Source of the DNA: Pseudomonas sp.
GTDB lineage: Bacteria > Pseudomonadota > Gammaproteobacteria > Pseudomonadales > Pseudomonadaceae
Length of the DNA stretch: 37,313 nucleotides
NCBI GenBank assembly: GCA_030603065.1
Contig: JAUVYN010000030.1
Location: 1-37,313 of the forward strand
Direction: 5' to 3'
Numbering within the stretch: the first letter of the stretch is position 1; each line of letters starts with the position of its first letter. Under the pieces are notes generated by a model. The model ran no database searches and had not been told where the DNA came from. It saw only the letters and a list, made by a program, of their open reading frames with translations. Of the stretch, positions 26,334 through 34,579 are shown one piece after another. The translations under genes and the position numbers were made by a program.

Positions 26334-27348
26334 GCTCTTCCCGTCCCAGTCGCTCACGAATCGCGGCAATGATGCCACGATTGTCCTCGGCGAGCATATT
26401 ATGATCAGCGACGGGTACCGCGCGACACAGATCGAGGGTGAAGTGGCCAAGCCGCGCGCTGTACAGGCCTATGCCGATACCCTGGCCGATACGCGCGGCA
26501 AGCTTTTCCAGCAAGCCCGAAAGCAGGCTGTCACTGAGCGCACCTATCGCCATCTCGGTACCCCCGGCCAGGGCGATGTTTCGCAGCACATGACGGGCGA
26601 GCCGCCAACGACCAAGCTGACCAATCGGCAACCCGAAACAGACCGCCACCGCCTGCATCATCCGTAGATTGCGCCAGACCACCAACAACAGATCTACGGT
26701 GACCCAGGGACTGGTCGCTACCAGTAATCCTGTCCCGGTCGCCTCGCGGCGGATCAGTTGGCGTGCCTGGGCGTCGAGCGGCTGGTAGAACAGCAGATCG
26801 AGCCGCCGCGCCACCTCCGCGGCACTATGCGATGAATCAAGATCAGCGCACGCTCCGCGCAAACGTGGTCCCAGCGGGGTGTCCGCGTAAAGCGCCTCCA
26901 GCCGGCCAAGCCAGTCGGCCGGCAGGTTATGATCCGGCTCAAGGAGCGCCAACCGCATCTGGGCACGCAAATGTTCCACTTCGGTAAGGCGACTCCGCTG
27001 CCGACGCAGGTCTCGCCAGCCGAGCAGTCCGACCACACCGGCGCAAAACCCGACGAGAGCCATCACTCCCCCCGCCAGCGGTGTCCAGGCCCAGGCCGCC
27101 AACGTCCAGATCAGCCACTCTCGCAGCACCCCTGCCGCCACCAGCAGCAATGCCAGATAAAGCAGCCGACGGGGCCATGGACTGGTCGCCGGTGCGTTGA
27201 TCGGACCGGGCAGCGGCAGGCTGTCAGCAAGCTGCTGCTCGCGCTCGTCGAGCTGCGCTTCGCCGAGAATCCGGCTGCGCTCGGCGGCCGCTGCCGGGGA
27301 TGTTTCATCCCAGCTGTCGAGAATGCGGGTCTTGTCACGCGTATTCAT
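26317..27348 (-). CDS. ycjF: YcjF-family inner-membrane protein (DUF697)
   Basis: A 343-residue membrane protein of the YcjF/DUF697 family, function unknown. Two adjacent membrane helices are plain (PRRLLYLALLLVAAGVLREW and LAGGVMALVGFCAGVVGLLG, about residues 59-110). The DUF697-like C-terminal part has GTGLLVATSPWVTVDLLLVV and GGTEMAIGALSDSLLSGLLE. Its ATG overlaps the ycjX stop (ATGA), and its stop lies inside the start of the next gene. In E. coli the ycjX-ycjF pair is part of the heat-shock regulon. YcjX is a GTPase-like ATP/GTP-binding protein and YcjF its likely membrane partner; this is inference from gene order. I found no clear sigma-32 site upstream of ycjX here. Confidence 0.9.
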   Translation of the reverse strand: MNTRDKTRILDSWDETSPAAAAERSRILGEAQLDEREQQLADSLPLPGPINAPATSPWPRRLLYLALLLVAAGVLREWLIWTLAAWAWTPLAGGVMALVGFCAGVVGLLGWRDLRRQRSRLTEVEHLRAQMRLALLEPDHNLPADWLGRLEALYADTPLGPRLRGACADLDSSHSAAEVARRLDLLFYQPLDAQARQLIRREATGTGLLVATSPWVTVDLLLVVWRNLRMMQAVAVCFGLPIGQLGRWRLARHVLRNIALAGGTEMAIGALSDSLLSGLLEKLAARIGQGIGIGLYSARLGHFTLDLCRAVPVADHNMLAEDNRGIIAAIRERLGREERGKGL

Positions 27349-28703
27349 GCGGGCTCCCCTTCGATCAGCCAGTACAGCAGATCATCCATGCGGTAATGTG
27401 GAAAGGGCTCGTTGCGATGCAGTCCGGGCGGCGGGCGCAGACGAAACAGCGCCGGCCCTTCGACCGCCATGTCGAGCGGCAGATGTTCGGGCACGCTGCC
27501 GGGCTGGTAACGGACCCAACCGGACTCCCCGACCAGTCCCGCTACCAGTGCACCCTGTTCTTCACGCGCTGCCCTGACCGCTGCCAGCGGAAAGCCACGG
27601 ACCTGCACCCCACCATGGCGAACCTCGGCCAGACTGTCGGTGACCAGGTCTTCGAGGCAGCGCTGGACGGCGCGTTGCTGTGCAGGTACGACCTGATCCA
27701 CCTTGGTTGCACACACTGCGAGCTGCCGAATACGCGGATTGAACCAGCGCGACAGAAAACTGCTACCACCGTAGCGAAAGCTGCCAAGCACCGCTTCCAG
27801 TGCAGCTTTCAAGTCCGCGAGTGCCGGCTGTCCTGCGTCCATCGGGCTGAGCATATCGACCAGCAGGACCTGCCGCTCCAGCTTGCTGAAATGCTCGGCA
27901 TAAAACCCCCGCACAATGTAGTCACGGTAATAGTTGAAACGCGCTTCGCAGACCGCCCACCAACTGCCCTCCGAGCCGCTGCTGTGGCTATTTGCAGCCA
28001 GCAGCGGAACGAAATGCAGCATCTGCTCGGCTACCCCGCTGCCGGGCAACAGGAAGCGGCCCGGCTGATTGCGCGACAGGCCAGCCTCGGAGCGGCTTCG
28101 CCTTAGGAAGTCGGTCCAGTCTGCGGCGAGCTCGGCGAGCAGCGCAGCGTCGTGGGGCGCTTCTACCGGCAATGCCTGCAACCTGGCTACAAGCGGACCG
28201 GCAATGCCACGTCTTGGTTCGACCTCCAGCCAGCTGCGCATCTGTTGACACCACTGACCATAGTCAATCTCCAGCAGCGGCAGATCGAGAAGCCATTCAC
28301 CTGGGTAATCAAGGATTTCGATACGCAGCGAGCGCACCGGCTTCAGCTTGCCGAGCAAGCCCTCGGTGCGAAAACGCAGATCGATGACTACCCGCGACAG
28401 ATCGACCGTCGAGTCGGGCCAGCGCGCCGGCGTGCTCGCTAATGCCGCGAGCGATTCCAGATAAGGGAACGGGCGATCGATCCCTTCGCGTTGCCAGCGC
28501 ACGGACTCGAGACGATCGAAAGGTTTGCGTCGCGCCAACAGGCCACGCTGGTGATTTTCGAGCTGATTGATCAGGCTGGTGATGAAAGTCGTCTTGCCCG
28601 AAGCGCTCAAGCCGGTTACGCCAATCCGCAGGGTCCCAGTGCGCAATCGGTCGACCTGCTGCAGGGCCTGGTCGAGCAGCCCGGGTTTTGTCACGCCGCC
28701 CAT
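27345..28703 (-). CDS. ycjX: YcjX-family P-loop NTPase
   Basis: A 452-residue cytoplasmic P-loop protein of the YcjX (DUF463) family, which is widespread in Proteobacteria and heat-inducible in E. coli; its role is unresolved. The Walker A motif GLSASGKT is at residues 31-38, and the first half includes LRIEILDYPGEWLLDLPLLE, which suits a G-protein-like switch region. The ATG at 28703 is chosen over GTG 28709 because GGGAG lies seven bases before it. The stop overlaps the ycjF start by four bases. The gene is divergent from a TM2 protein gene, with 75 bases between the starts. Confidence 0.92.
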   Translation of the reverse strand: MGGVTKPGLLDQALQQVDRLRTGTLRIGVTGLSASGKTTFITSLINQLENHQRGLLARRKPFDRLESVRWQREGIDRPFPYLESLAALASTPARWPDSTVDLSRVVIDLRFRTEGLLGKLKPVRSLRIEILDYPGEWLLDLPLLEIDYGQWCQQMRSWLEVEPRRGIAGPLVARLQALPVEAPHDAALLAELAADWTDFLRRSRSEAGLSRNQPGRFLLPGSGVAEQMLHFVPLLAANSHSSGSEGSWWAVCEARFNYYRDYIVRGFYAEHFSKLERQVLLVDMLSPMDAGQPALADLKAALEAVLGSFRYGGSSFLSRWFNPRIRQLAVCATKVDQVVPAQQRAVQRCLEDLVTDSLAEVRHGGVQVRGFPLAAVRAAREEQGALVAGLVGESGWVRYQPGSVPEHLPLDMAVEGPALFRLRPPPGLHRNEPFPHYRMDDLLYWLIEGEPA

Positions 28704-28778
28704 GCACACACTCCCAAAATCATCTATGGTCTAACCGCAGTATCGCATAACCTGGCAAGCGCAAAGGACAACTCCCCG

Positions 28779-29180
28779 ATGGCCTATTCGGACACGCACA
28801 GCAAATTGATCGGCTATCTGCTCTGGATCTTCGGCTTCATGGGCGCTCACCGCTTCTACTATGGCAAGCCCTGGACCGGCACACTCTGGTTCTTCACACT
28901 TGGCCTGTTCTTCGTCGGCTGGATCGTGGACCTGTTCCTGATTCCGTCGATGGACCGTGCGGCGAGCCGGCGCTTTCGTGGCGGCCCGGTCAATTTCAAT
29001 CTGACCTGGGTACTGCTCACCTTCCTCGGAATATTCGGTGCTCATCGCCTGTATCTGGGGAAATGGGTCACTGCAATCATCTACTTTTTCACCGGCGGCC
29101 TGTTTCTGCTCGGCGTGCTTTACGACTACTGGACGCTCAACGAGCAGATTTCCGTGAAGAACATGGAGCGCGAATGGTGA
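28779..29180 (+). CDS. TM2-domain membrane protein with two tandem copies
   Basis: A 133-residue membrane protein built from two TM2 repeats. Each holds a pair of short helices joined by a G-A-H-R-F/L-Y-Y/L-G-K motif: GFMGAHRFYYGKPWTGTLWF in the first and GIFGAHRLYLGKWVTAIIYF in the second. TM2 proteins occur in all domains; their bacterial roles are mostly unknown. The ATG at 28779 has an AAGGA site. It is divergent from ycjX and followed by queD in the same direction after 80 bases, with a promoter candidate between them. The duplication within one chain suggests a four-helix membrane unit. Confidence 0.85.
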   Translation: MAYSDTHSKLIGYLLWIFGFMGAHRFYYGKPWTGTLWFFTLGLFFVGWIVDLFLIPSMDRAASRRFRGGPVNFNLTWVLLTFLGIFGAHRLYLGKWVTAIIYFFTGGLFLLGVLYDYWTLNEQISVKNMEREW

Positions 29181-29197
29181 CACCGGTCGCTGGCGGC

Positions 29198-29226
29198 TGA
29201 TAAGAGACTGCCGTATCGGTTACACT
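29198..29226 (+). promoter_or_regulatory. Candidate promoter of queD
   Basis: CTGATA (29198-29203), 17 bases, then TACACT (29221-29226), four matches in each box. The start would lie near 29233, about 28 bases before the GTG of queD. The ligase gene four bases after queD could share it. Confidence 0.42.
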
Positions 29227-29260
29227 GCGCGCTTTTCGACCTGAGCGAGTTACAGACGAC

Positions 29261-29617
29261 GTGGAGATCTTCAAGGAGTTCACTTTCGAGGCAGCCCACC
29301 GCCTGCCGCACGTACCGGCGGGCCATCAATGCGGGCGACTCCACGGGCATTCCTTCCGGGTGGCACTGCACATCGACGGCACGGTGGATCCGCATACCGG
29401 TTGGGTAAAGGATTTTGCCGACATCAAGGCGGTCTTCAAGCCTATTTATGACCGGCTCGATCACAATTACCTCAACGAGATTCCCGGCCTGGAAAACCCC
29501 ACCAGCGAAGTGCTGGCGAAATGGATCTGGCAGGAGCTCAAGCCCCTTCTGCCTGAACTCTGCCAGGTAACCATTCGCGAAACCTGTACCAGCGGTTGCA
29601 TCTACCGCGGCGAATGA
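29261..29617 (+). CDS. queD: 6-carboxytetrahydropterin synthase (queuosine pathway)
   Basis: A zinc enzyme of 118 residues that converts 7,8-dihydroneopterin triphosphate to 6-carboxytetrahydropterin, an early step towards preQ0 and queuosine in tRNA. Zn and catalytic residues are visible: His13 (AAHRLPH), Cys24 and His28/His30 (CGRLHGHSF), then [20 protein letters not shown] and [13 protein letters not shown]. It tracks E. coli QueD closely. The start is GTG 29261, with a poor ribosome site; no better start is in frame. The acyl-CoA ligase gene begins four bases after its stop, so the two could be cotranscribed although their pathways appear unrelated. Confidence 0.95.
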   Translation: MEIFKEFTFEAAHRLPHVPAGHQCGRLHGHSFRVALHIDGTVDPHTGWVKDFADIKAVFKPIYDRLDHNYLNEIPGLENPTSEVLAKWIWQELKPLLPELCQVTIRETCTSGCIYRGE

Positions 29618-29621
29618 TCTG

Positions 29622-31211
29622 ATGCTCACGGCTGTCCACCAACTTCTCGCACAGGCGAGCAGGCTGACGCCTGACGCGCCCGCGGTGCTGTGGCGCGACC
29701 AGTCGCTCAGTTTCGGCGAACTGCAGCGGCGGGTCGAGGCTTTCGCAGGCTCCCTGCAGGCACTGGGCGTGCAGCGTGGTCAGCGGGTGGCTGTCTATCT
29801 TCCGAAGCAGTTTGAAACCCTGGTGACGCTCTTTGGAGCAAGCCGCGCCAACGCCGTCTTCATTCCGGTGAATCCGCAGCTGAAACCGGCGCAGGTGGGG
29901 CACATCCTTCGCGATGCCGAAGTCAGCTGGCTGGTTACCAGTGCCGCCCGAGCGCGACAGCTCAAGGCCGAACTGCAGGAATGCGGTCGCCTTGAAGGCG
30001 TCGTGCTAAGCGACGCCCTCGTGGACCTGCCCTGTCCTTCGGTACTATTGTCGGACATGCCGGCACGAGCTCCCACCGACACGCTCACCATCGACGCGGA
30101 CCTCGCCGCGCTTTTCTACACCTCCGGCAGTACCGGCAAGCCCAAGGGCGTCATGGTCAGCCACCGCAATCTTCTGGTCGGTGCGCAAAGCGTGGCCAGC
30201 TACCTTTGTAACACCGCCGAGGATCGCCTGCTGGCGGTCCTGCCCTTGTCCTTCGACTATGGCTTTTCGCAGCTCACCACCGCCTTTCTCAGCGGGGCCT
30301 GTGTGGCGCTGCTCGAATACCTCACCCCCCGTGATGTCATCCGGGCAATCGAACGCTACGCCATAACCGGTCTTGCTGGCGTGCCTCCGCTCTGGCAGCA
30401 GTTGGCTGCCCAGGACTGGCCAGAGGCGAGTCGCAGGCTGCGCTACTTCACCAACTCGGGTGGCCATCTGCCGGATACCACTCTGGCGCGCCTGCGGGCC
30501 ATCCAGCCTCAGGCACAGCCGGTTTTGATGTACGGCCTGACCGAAGCCTTTCGCTCGACCTGGCTCCCTGCGGAATGGCTCGAGCGCAAACCCGGCTCGA
30601 TGGGCATTGCCATCCCCAACGCCGAGATCCTGGTGGTGCGTGCCGACGGCAGTCTCTGCGATGTGGGCGAGCCCGGTGAGCTGGTACACCGCGGCAGCCT
30701 GGTATCCATGGGGTACTGGAATGATCCGGAGCGCACCGCACAACGTTTTCGACCACTGTCCACCCCGCATCTTCCGCTGCCGGAGATTGTGGTGTGGTCC
30801 GGGGACCAGGTCTACCGTGACGCGGACGGCTTCCTGTTCTTTCTGGGGCGCATCGACGAGCAAATCAAATGTTCGGGATATCGCATCAGTCCCGAGGAAA
30901 TCGAAGAGGTGGTACATGCCAGCCAGTTGGTGAACGAGGTTGTGGTAATCCCGGCCAGTCATCCGGAGCTCGGTCAGGCACCCGTGGCGCTGCTGCGGGG
31001 TGATCCAGAACGTGAGCTCGAGCTGCGCGAGTGGTTGCGCGCCCGGCTTCCCGGCTACATGCAGCCGCAGGCATGGGTGTGGCTGGATAGTCTGCCGCGC
31101 AATGCCAATGGCAAGTATGATCGTACCCTGCTGCGCCAGCGATTCGAGTCGGTGTCCAGCAGCAGTTTTCTTCCGGCAGGGACGCCTTCGGATACTGGAA
31201 TATCGGGATAG
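29622..31211 (+). CDS. AMP-forming acyl-CoA ligase, exosortase-A-associated type
   Basis: A 529-residue ANL-superfamily enzyme that activates a carboxylic acid with ATP and probably loads it on CoA or a carrier protein. The A3 core YTSGSTGKPKG is at 166-176, A5 is YGLTEAFRS, A8 is LGRIDEQIKCSGYRISPEEI, and the A10 lysine is Lys498 in NANGKYDR. The overall sequence, and the partner decarboxylase about 2.1 kb downstream, resemble the ligase (TIGR03098) of exosortase-A loci. This is from memory and needs a profile check; a generic acyl-CoA synthetase is the alternative. The substrate is unknown. It starts four bases after queD, with no good ribosome site of its own, suggesting translational coupling. 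No carrier-protein gene is visible beside it. Confidence 0.85.
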   Translation: MLTAVHQLLAQASRLTPDAPAVLWRDQSLSFGELQRRVEAFAGSLQALGVQRGQRVAVYLPKQFETLVTLFGASRANAVFIPVNPQLKPAQVGHILRDAEVSWLVTSAARARQLKAELQECGRLEGVVLSDALVDLPCPSVLLSDMPARAPTDTLTIDADLAALFYTSGSTGKPKGVMVSHRNLLVGAQSVASYLCNTAEDRLLAVLPLSFDYGFSQLTTAFLSGACVALLEYLTPRDVIRAIERYAITGLAGVPPLWQQLAAQDWPEASRRLRYFTNSGGHLPDTTLARLRAIQPQAQPVLMYGLTEAFRSTWLPAEWLERKPGSMGIAIPNAEILVVRADGSLCDVGEPGELVHRGSLVSMGYWNDPERTAQRFRPLSTPHLPLPEIVVWSGDQVYRDADGFLFFLGRIDEQIKCSGYRISPEEIEEVVHASQLVNEVVVIPASHPELGQAPVALLRGDPERELELREWLRARLPGYMQPQAWVWLDSLPRNANGKYDRTLLRQRFESVSSSSFLPAGTPSDTGISG

Positions 31212-31279
31212 AAACCGACAAAACCCCAGTCCAAACAGCAAGACCCCGAAAGGCAAGTCACCGGAGTACAGGTCAAAAG

Positions 31280-33073
31280 ATGTCGCTACAGCGTCCCGTG
31301 GACTATGAGCAAAACCGCCTCCTGGCGCTCAGGCAGCTCAACCTGCTCGATACGCCACCCAGCGAAAGCTTCGATCGCATTACCCGGATGGCCAGTCAGC
31401 TATTCGCCGTGCCCATCGCCGCGGTTTCGCTGACCGACAGCGACCGACAGTGGTTCAAGTCGCGGGTAGGTGTAGAGCATTGGGAGATCCCGCGATACAA
31501 GGCGTGCTGCGGTGAAGTGGCTGACACCAGCGAGCTGCTGCTGATTCCCGATCTGCAGGCTTCGCCTTTCTACCGAGACAGCTTCCTGGCCAGTTCAGGT
31601 ATCCGGTTTTACGCCGGTGCTCCGCTGTTGACCCGCGACGGCTACGGGCTCGGAGCAATGTGCATCCTCGACACGGTGCCACGGGAGCTGAGCGAACAGC
31701 AGCTGGCAATGCTGCAGGACCTGGCAGCAATGGTGATGTCACAGATCGAACTGCAATACGCCTACGGCCGGGTAGACCCGCTGACCGGCCTGCCGAATCG
31801 TAGCCAGCTCGGAGAGGATCTCCAGGATCTTGCCCGCGATCGCCACGGCCAGACCGCTTTCGCGGTATTCACTGAACTGGTGGACGTAGCGGGCATGCTA
31901 TCGCTGCAGCGGGTCATGGGTCCGACATACCTGGACGAGTTGTCGCGAGCAGCCAGTCAGGGGCTTACCGCCAGCATGACACCGGGCAGCTATCTCTATC
32001 ATGTCGGTCAATGCCAGTACGTGCATCTGCTGACCGACACCAGTGAACCCGAGGCCATGCTGCAGGCAACCTGGCTCCGTGAAGTCATGCTAAGCCTCAC
32101 CCCGCGCGAAGCGGCAGCGGTCATGGTGCGTCCGGCAATTGGCATAGCACCGTTTACCTTCGGCAATGACTCTGCCGCAGACGTGCTTCGAATGGCGCAC
32201 AGTGCCTGCCATGACGCGCGCTCCACCGATTTGGGCGCTGGGGTCTATTCGCGGGAGCAGGACATTCGCATGCAGCGCCAGTTCAGGTTGCTGGCGGACT
32301 TCCACGCGGCCCTCGAGCAACCGGGACAGTTGCACCTGCACTACCAGCCACGAATAAACCTGGCCAACGGGCGCTGCATAGGCGCGGAGGCTCTGATCCG
32401 CTGGAATCATCCGGAGCTGGGGGCAATTCCGCCGGCCGAGTTCATTCCGGTAGTGGAACAGACCCGCTTCGCCCGCCCGCTTACCCGTTGGGTTCTGCAA
32501 ACCGCTATCCGTCAGGCCTCTGACTGGAATACCCAGGGGCTCGATCTGCGCATATCGGTGAACGTATCGGGTGCCAACCTTCAGGAGGACGACTTTGCCT
32601 CGCGACTGCTGGAAGGCATGGACGAAGCGATGCTCCCGGGTTCTGCGATCGAACTCGAGCTTACCGAGAGCGCGCTGGTCGGCAAGGGCGCTACGGCAGC
32701 CCGCCAGCTCGCTGCCATTTCCGCTGCAGGTGTGGAAATCGCCATCGATGACTTCGGCACCGGATACAGCAGCCTCGCCTATCTCCAGTCGATTCCGGCT
32801 CAGGTAGTCAAGATAGACCGATCCTTCGTCGCCCGGATAGACCACGAATGGCGCAGCATGCGGTTGGTCAAATCGATGATCAACATGGCCCAGGAGCTGG
32901 GATACAGGGTGGTCGCCGAGGGTGTCGAAACGGTGGAGTCGCTGGAAACGCTTCGCAACCTCGGTTGCAACGAAGTTCAGGGCTACCTGCTGTCACGCCC
33001 CCTTTCGGCGCGCGCCTTCGAAAACTGGCTTGACGCGCGCAACCAATCCGATGATACGGATGCTCAGCCCTGA
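31280..33073 (+). CDS. GAF / degenerate GGDEF / EAL cyclic-di-GMP phosphodiesterase
   Basis: A 597-residue soluble signalling protein. The GAF domain covers about residues 25-160 (DRITRMASQLFAVPIAAVSL through GYGLGAMCILD). A GGDEF-like region follows (PLTGLPNRSQL), but the signature site reads VGQCQ at 242-246, so cyclase activity is not expected. The EAL domain (about 340-585) appears intact: Glu370 in AEALIRW, SVNVSGANL, ELTESAL, Asp490-Asp491 in IDDFGTGYSSL, VKIDRSF, AEGVET and VQGYLLSRP. It should degrade cyclic di-GMP, with the GAF domain sensing a small ligand. No signal peptide or membrane helix is seen. It lies 68 bases after the ligase gene and is probably in the same transcript. Confidence 0.92.
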   Translation: MSLQRPVDYEQNRLLALRQLNLLDTPPSESFDRITRMASQLFAVPIAAVSLTDSDRQWFKSRVGVEHWEIPRYKACCGEVADTSELLLIPDLQASPFYRDSFLASSGIRFYAGAPLLTRDGYGLGAMCILDTVPRELSEQQLAMLQDLAAMVMSQIELQYAYGRVDPLTGLPNRSQLGEDLQDLARDRHGQTAFAVFTELVDVAGMLSLQRVMGPTYLDELSRAASQGLTASMTPGSYLYHVGQCQYVHLLTDTSEPEAMLQATWLREVMLSLTPREAAAVMVRPAIGIAPFTFGNDSAADVLRMAHSACHDARSTDLGAGVYSREQDIRMQRQFRLLADFHAALEQPGQLHLHYQPRINLANGRCIGAEALIRWNHPELGAIPPAEFIPVVEQTRFARPLTRWVLQTAIRQASDWNTQGLDLRISVNVSGANLQEDDFASRLLEGMDEAMLPGSAIELELTESALVGKGATAARQLAAISAAGVEIAIDDFGTGYSSLAYLQSIPAQVVKIDRSFVARIDHEWRSMRLVKSMINMAQELGYRVVAEGVETVESLETLRNLGCNEVQGYLLSRPLSARAFENWLDARNQSDDTDAQP

Positions 33074-33118
33074 GCCGATCAGGCATAATGCGCCGAATGA
33101 AAGCTGCCGGAACCGCTC

Positions 33119-33346
33119 GTGAAGCCTGAAGACCTCAAGCGTCTGGTCACCATCCAGATGCCCTATGGCAAATACAAGGGACGTCTGCTCGCCGACCTTC
33201 CTGGCCATTACCTGAACTGGTTCGCCCGTGAGGGCTTTCCCGCTGGAGAAATAGGCCGGCTGCTCGCCCTGATGCAGGAAATCGATCACAACGGCCTGTC
33301 ATATCTGCTCGATCCGCTGCGCCAGCCGCAGCGCCGCTTTGAATGA
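33119..33346 (+). CDS. DUF3820 family protein
   Basis: A 75-residue protein of the DUF3820 family (PF12843, formerly QSregVF-type); function unknown. The conserved pattern is PYGKYKGRLLADLP, HYLNWF and the G-EIGRLLALM helix. It starts at GTG 33119, with GGAA eight bases upstream; no in-frame ATG is nearby. It is 45 bases after the EAL gene and six bases before the decarboxylase ATG, so it sits in one transcriptional unit with both. Small size and high conservation suggest a binding protein or modulator, which is inference. Confidence 0.82.
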   Translation: MKPEDLKRLVTIQMPYGKYKGRLLADLPGHYLNWFAREGFPAGEIGRLLALMQEIDHNGLSYLLDPLRQPQRRFE

Positions 33347-33352
33347 GGCGCC

Positions 33353-34579
33353 ATGAAAACCCACGCCGCCGTGCAACGCCTTGACCTGACCAACCCGGAG
33401 CTCCTGATCAATGGCTGGTCGCTGGAGAGTCTAACCCTTCGAGCCGGCCGCACGCCCTTCTTCGCCTACGACCGTTCGCACATACAGGAGCGTGTCGGTC
33501 AGTTGCGCGAGCAACTGCCACCCCGCATCGGCCTGCACTATGCGATCAAGGCGAACCCAATGCCCGCAGTCGTCCAGCTCATGTCGGAACTGGTGGACGG
33601 CTTGGACGTCGCCTCCGTCGGTGAATTGCGAGTGGCACTGGATACCGGGATCGCCCCTTCGCGGGTCAGCTTTGCCGGACCGGCCAAGGGAGATCACGAA
33701 CTGGCTGCAGCCATCGGCAGTGGTGTGCTGATCAATGTGGAATCCCCGGCTGAACTGGAACGTATTCAGGTCATTGCATGCGAGCGAGGCATGACCGCGC
33801 GCATTGCGCTTAGGGTCAATCCTGATTTCGAGCTCAAGTCATCGGGCATGAAGATGGGCGGCGGGGCGAAGCCCTTCGGAATCGACGCCGAACGCATCCC
33901 CGCACTACTAGACACACTGAGGGAAAGCTCTTTTGTGAGTCTGTGCGGCTTGCATATCTTCTGTGGATCGCAAAATCTGCGGGCGGACTCCCTGGCACAG
34001 GCACACGCTCAGACCTTCGATCTCGCTCGGCGCCTGACAGAACATTGGGGGCAGCCTTTCGAATCGATCAATATCGGCGGTGGGCTTGGAATACCCTACT
34101 TTCCCGGAGAACCGGCACTGGACGGGGCGGTGATTGGCGAGCAATTGGCTGCGTTGCTCGGCGAGCATCAGAACTGGCTTGCTGACACTGAACTGGTGAT
34201 GGAACTGGGACGCTATCTGGTCGGCGAAGCCGGTTACTATGTCTGCAGGATAATCGAGCGCAAAGAAAGCCGAGGTCAGACTTTTCTGATGTGTGACGGC
34301 GGCCTCCACCATCACCTGGCCAACTCGGGCAACTTCGGCCAGGTCCTGCGCAAGAATTATCCGGTCGTCATCGGTAACCGGCTCAATCAGCCGGCTAGCG
34401 AAACGGTCACTGCCCAAGGCCCCCTCTGCACACCGCTTGACGTAATCGCAGACCGCATGGAATTGCCTCGTGCAGAGCCGGGTGACTGGCTGGTAGTGCT
34501 TCAGTCCGGCGCCTACGGTGCTAGCGCGAGCCCGGCCGCCTTTCTCGGCCACCCACCAGCAGTCGAACTGCTGGTCTGA
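33353..34579 (+). CDS. PLP-dependent decarboxylase, exosortase-A-associated type
   Basis: A 408-residue fold-III (alanine racemase/ornithine decarboxylase-like) PLP enzyme. The PLP lysine is Lys66 in YAIKANP, the phosphate-binding loop is GGGLGIPYF (from G242), and Cys359 in GPLCTPLDV is the cross-dimer residue of this decarboxylase group. FCGSQNLRADSL and LQSGAYGASASPAAF match related amino acid decarboxylases. It resembles the PLP decarboxylase (TIGR03099) that accompanies the ligase in exosortase-A loci. The substrate is unknown; diaminopimelate or another amino acid is possible. A GAGG ribosome site precedes ATG 33353. The ycgL stop codon is immediately adjacent on the other strand, leaving no intergenic space. 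Confidence 0.88.
   Translation: MKTHAAVQRLDLTNPELLINGWSLESLTLRAGRTPFFAYDRSHIQERVGQLREQLPPRIGLHYAIKANPMPAVVQLMSELVDGLDVASVGELRVALDTGIAPSRVSFAGPAKGDHELAAAIGSGVLINVESPAELERIQVIACERGMTARIALRVNPDFELKSSGMKMGGGAKPFGIDAERIPALLDTLRESSFVSLCGLHIFCGSQNLRADSLAQAHAQTFDLARRLTEHWGQPFESINIGGGLGIPYFPGEPALDGAVIGEQLAALLGEHQNWLADTELVMELGRYLVGEAGYYVCRIIERKESRGQTFLMCDGGLHHHLANSGNFGQVLRKNYPVVIGNRLNQPASETVTAQGPLCTPLDVIADRMELPRAEPGDWLVVLQSGAYGASASPAAFLGHPPAVELLV

Noticed and set aside
28704-28790. A sigma-32 promoter for ycjX, expected from its E. coli counterpart.
   Set aside because: CTTGCCA and ACCATAGA-like boxes occur on the minus strand, but the spacer is about 21 bases, too long for sigma-32.
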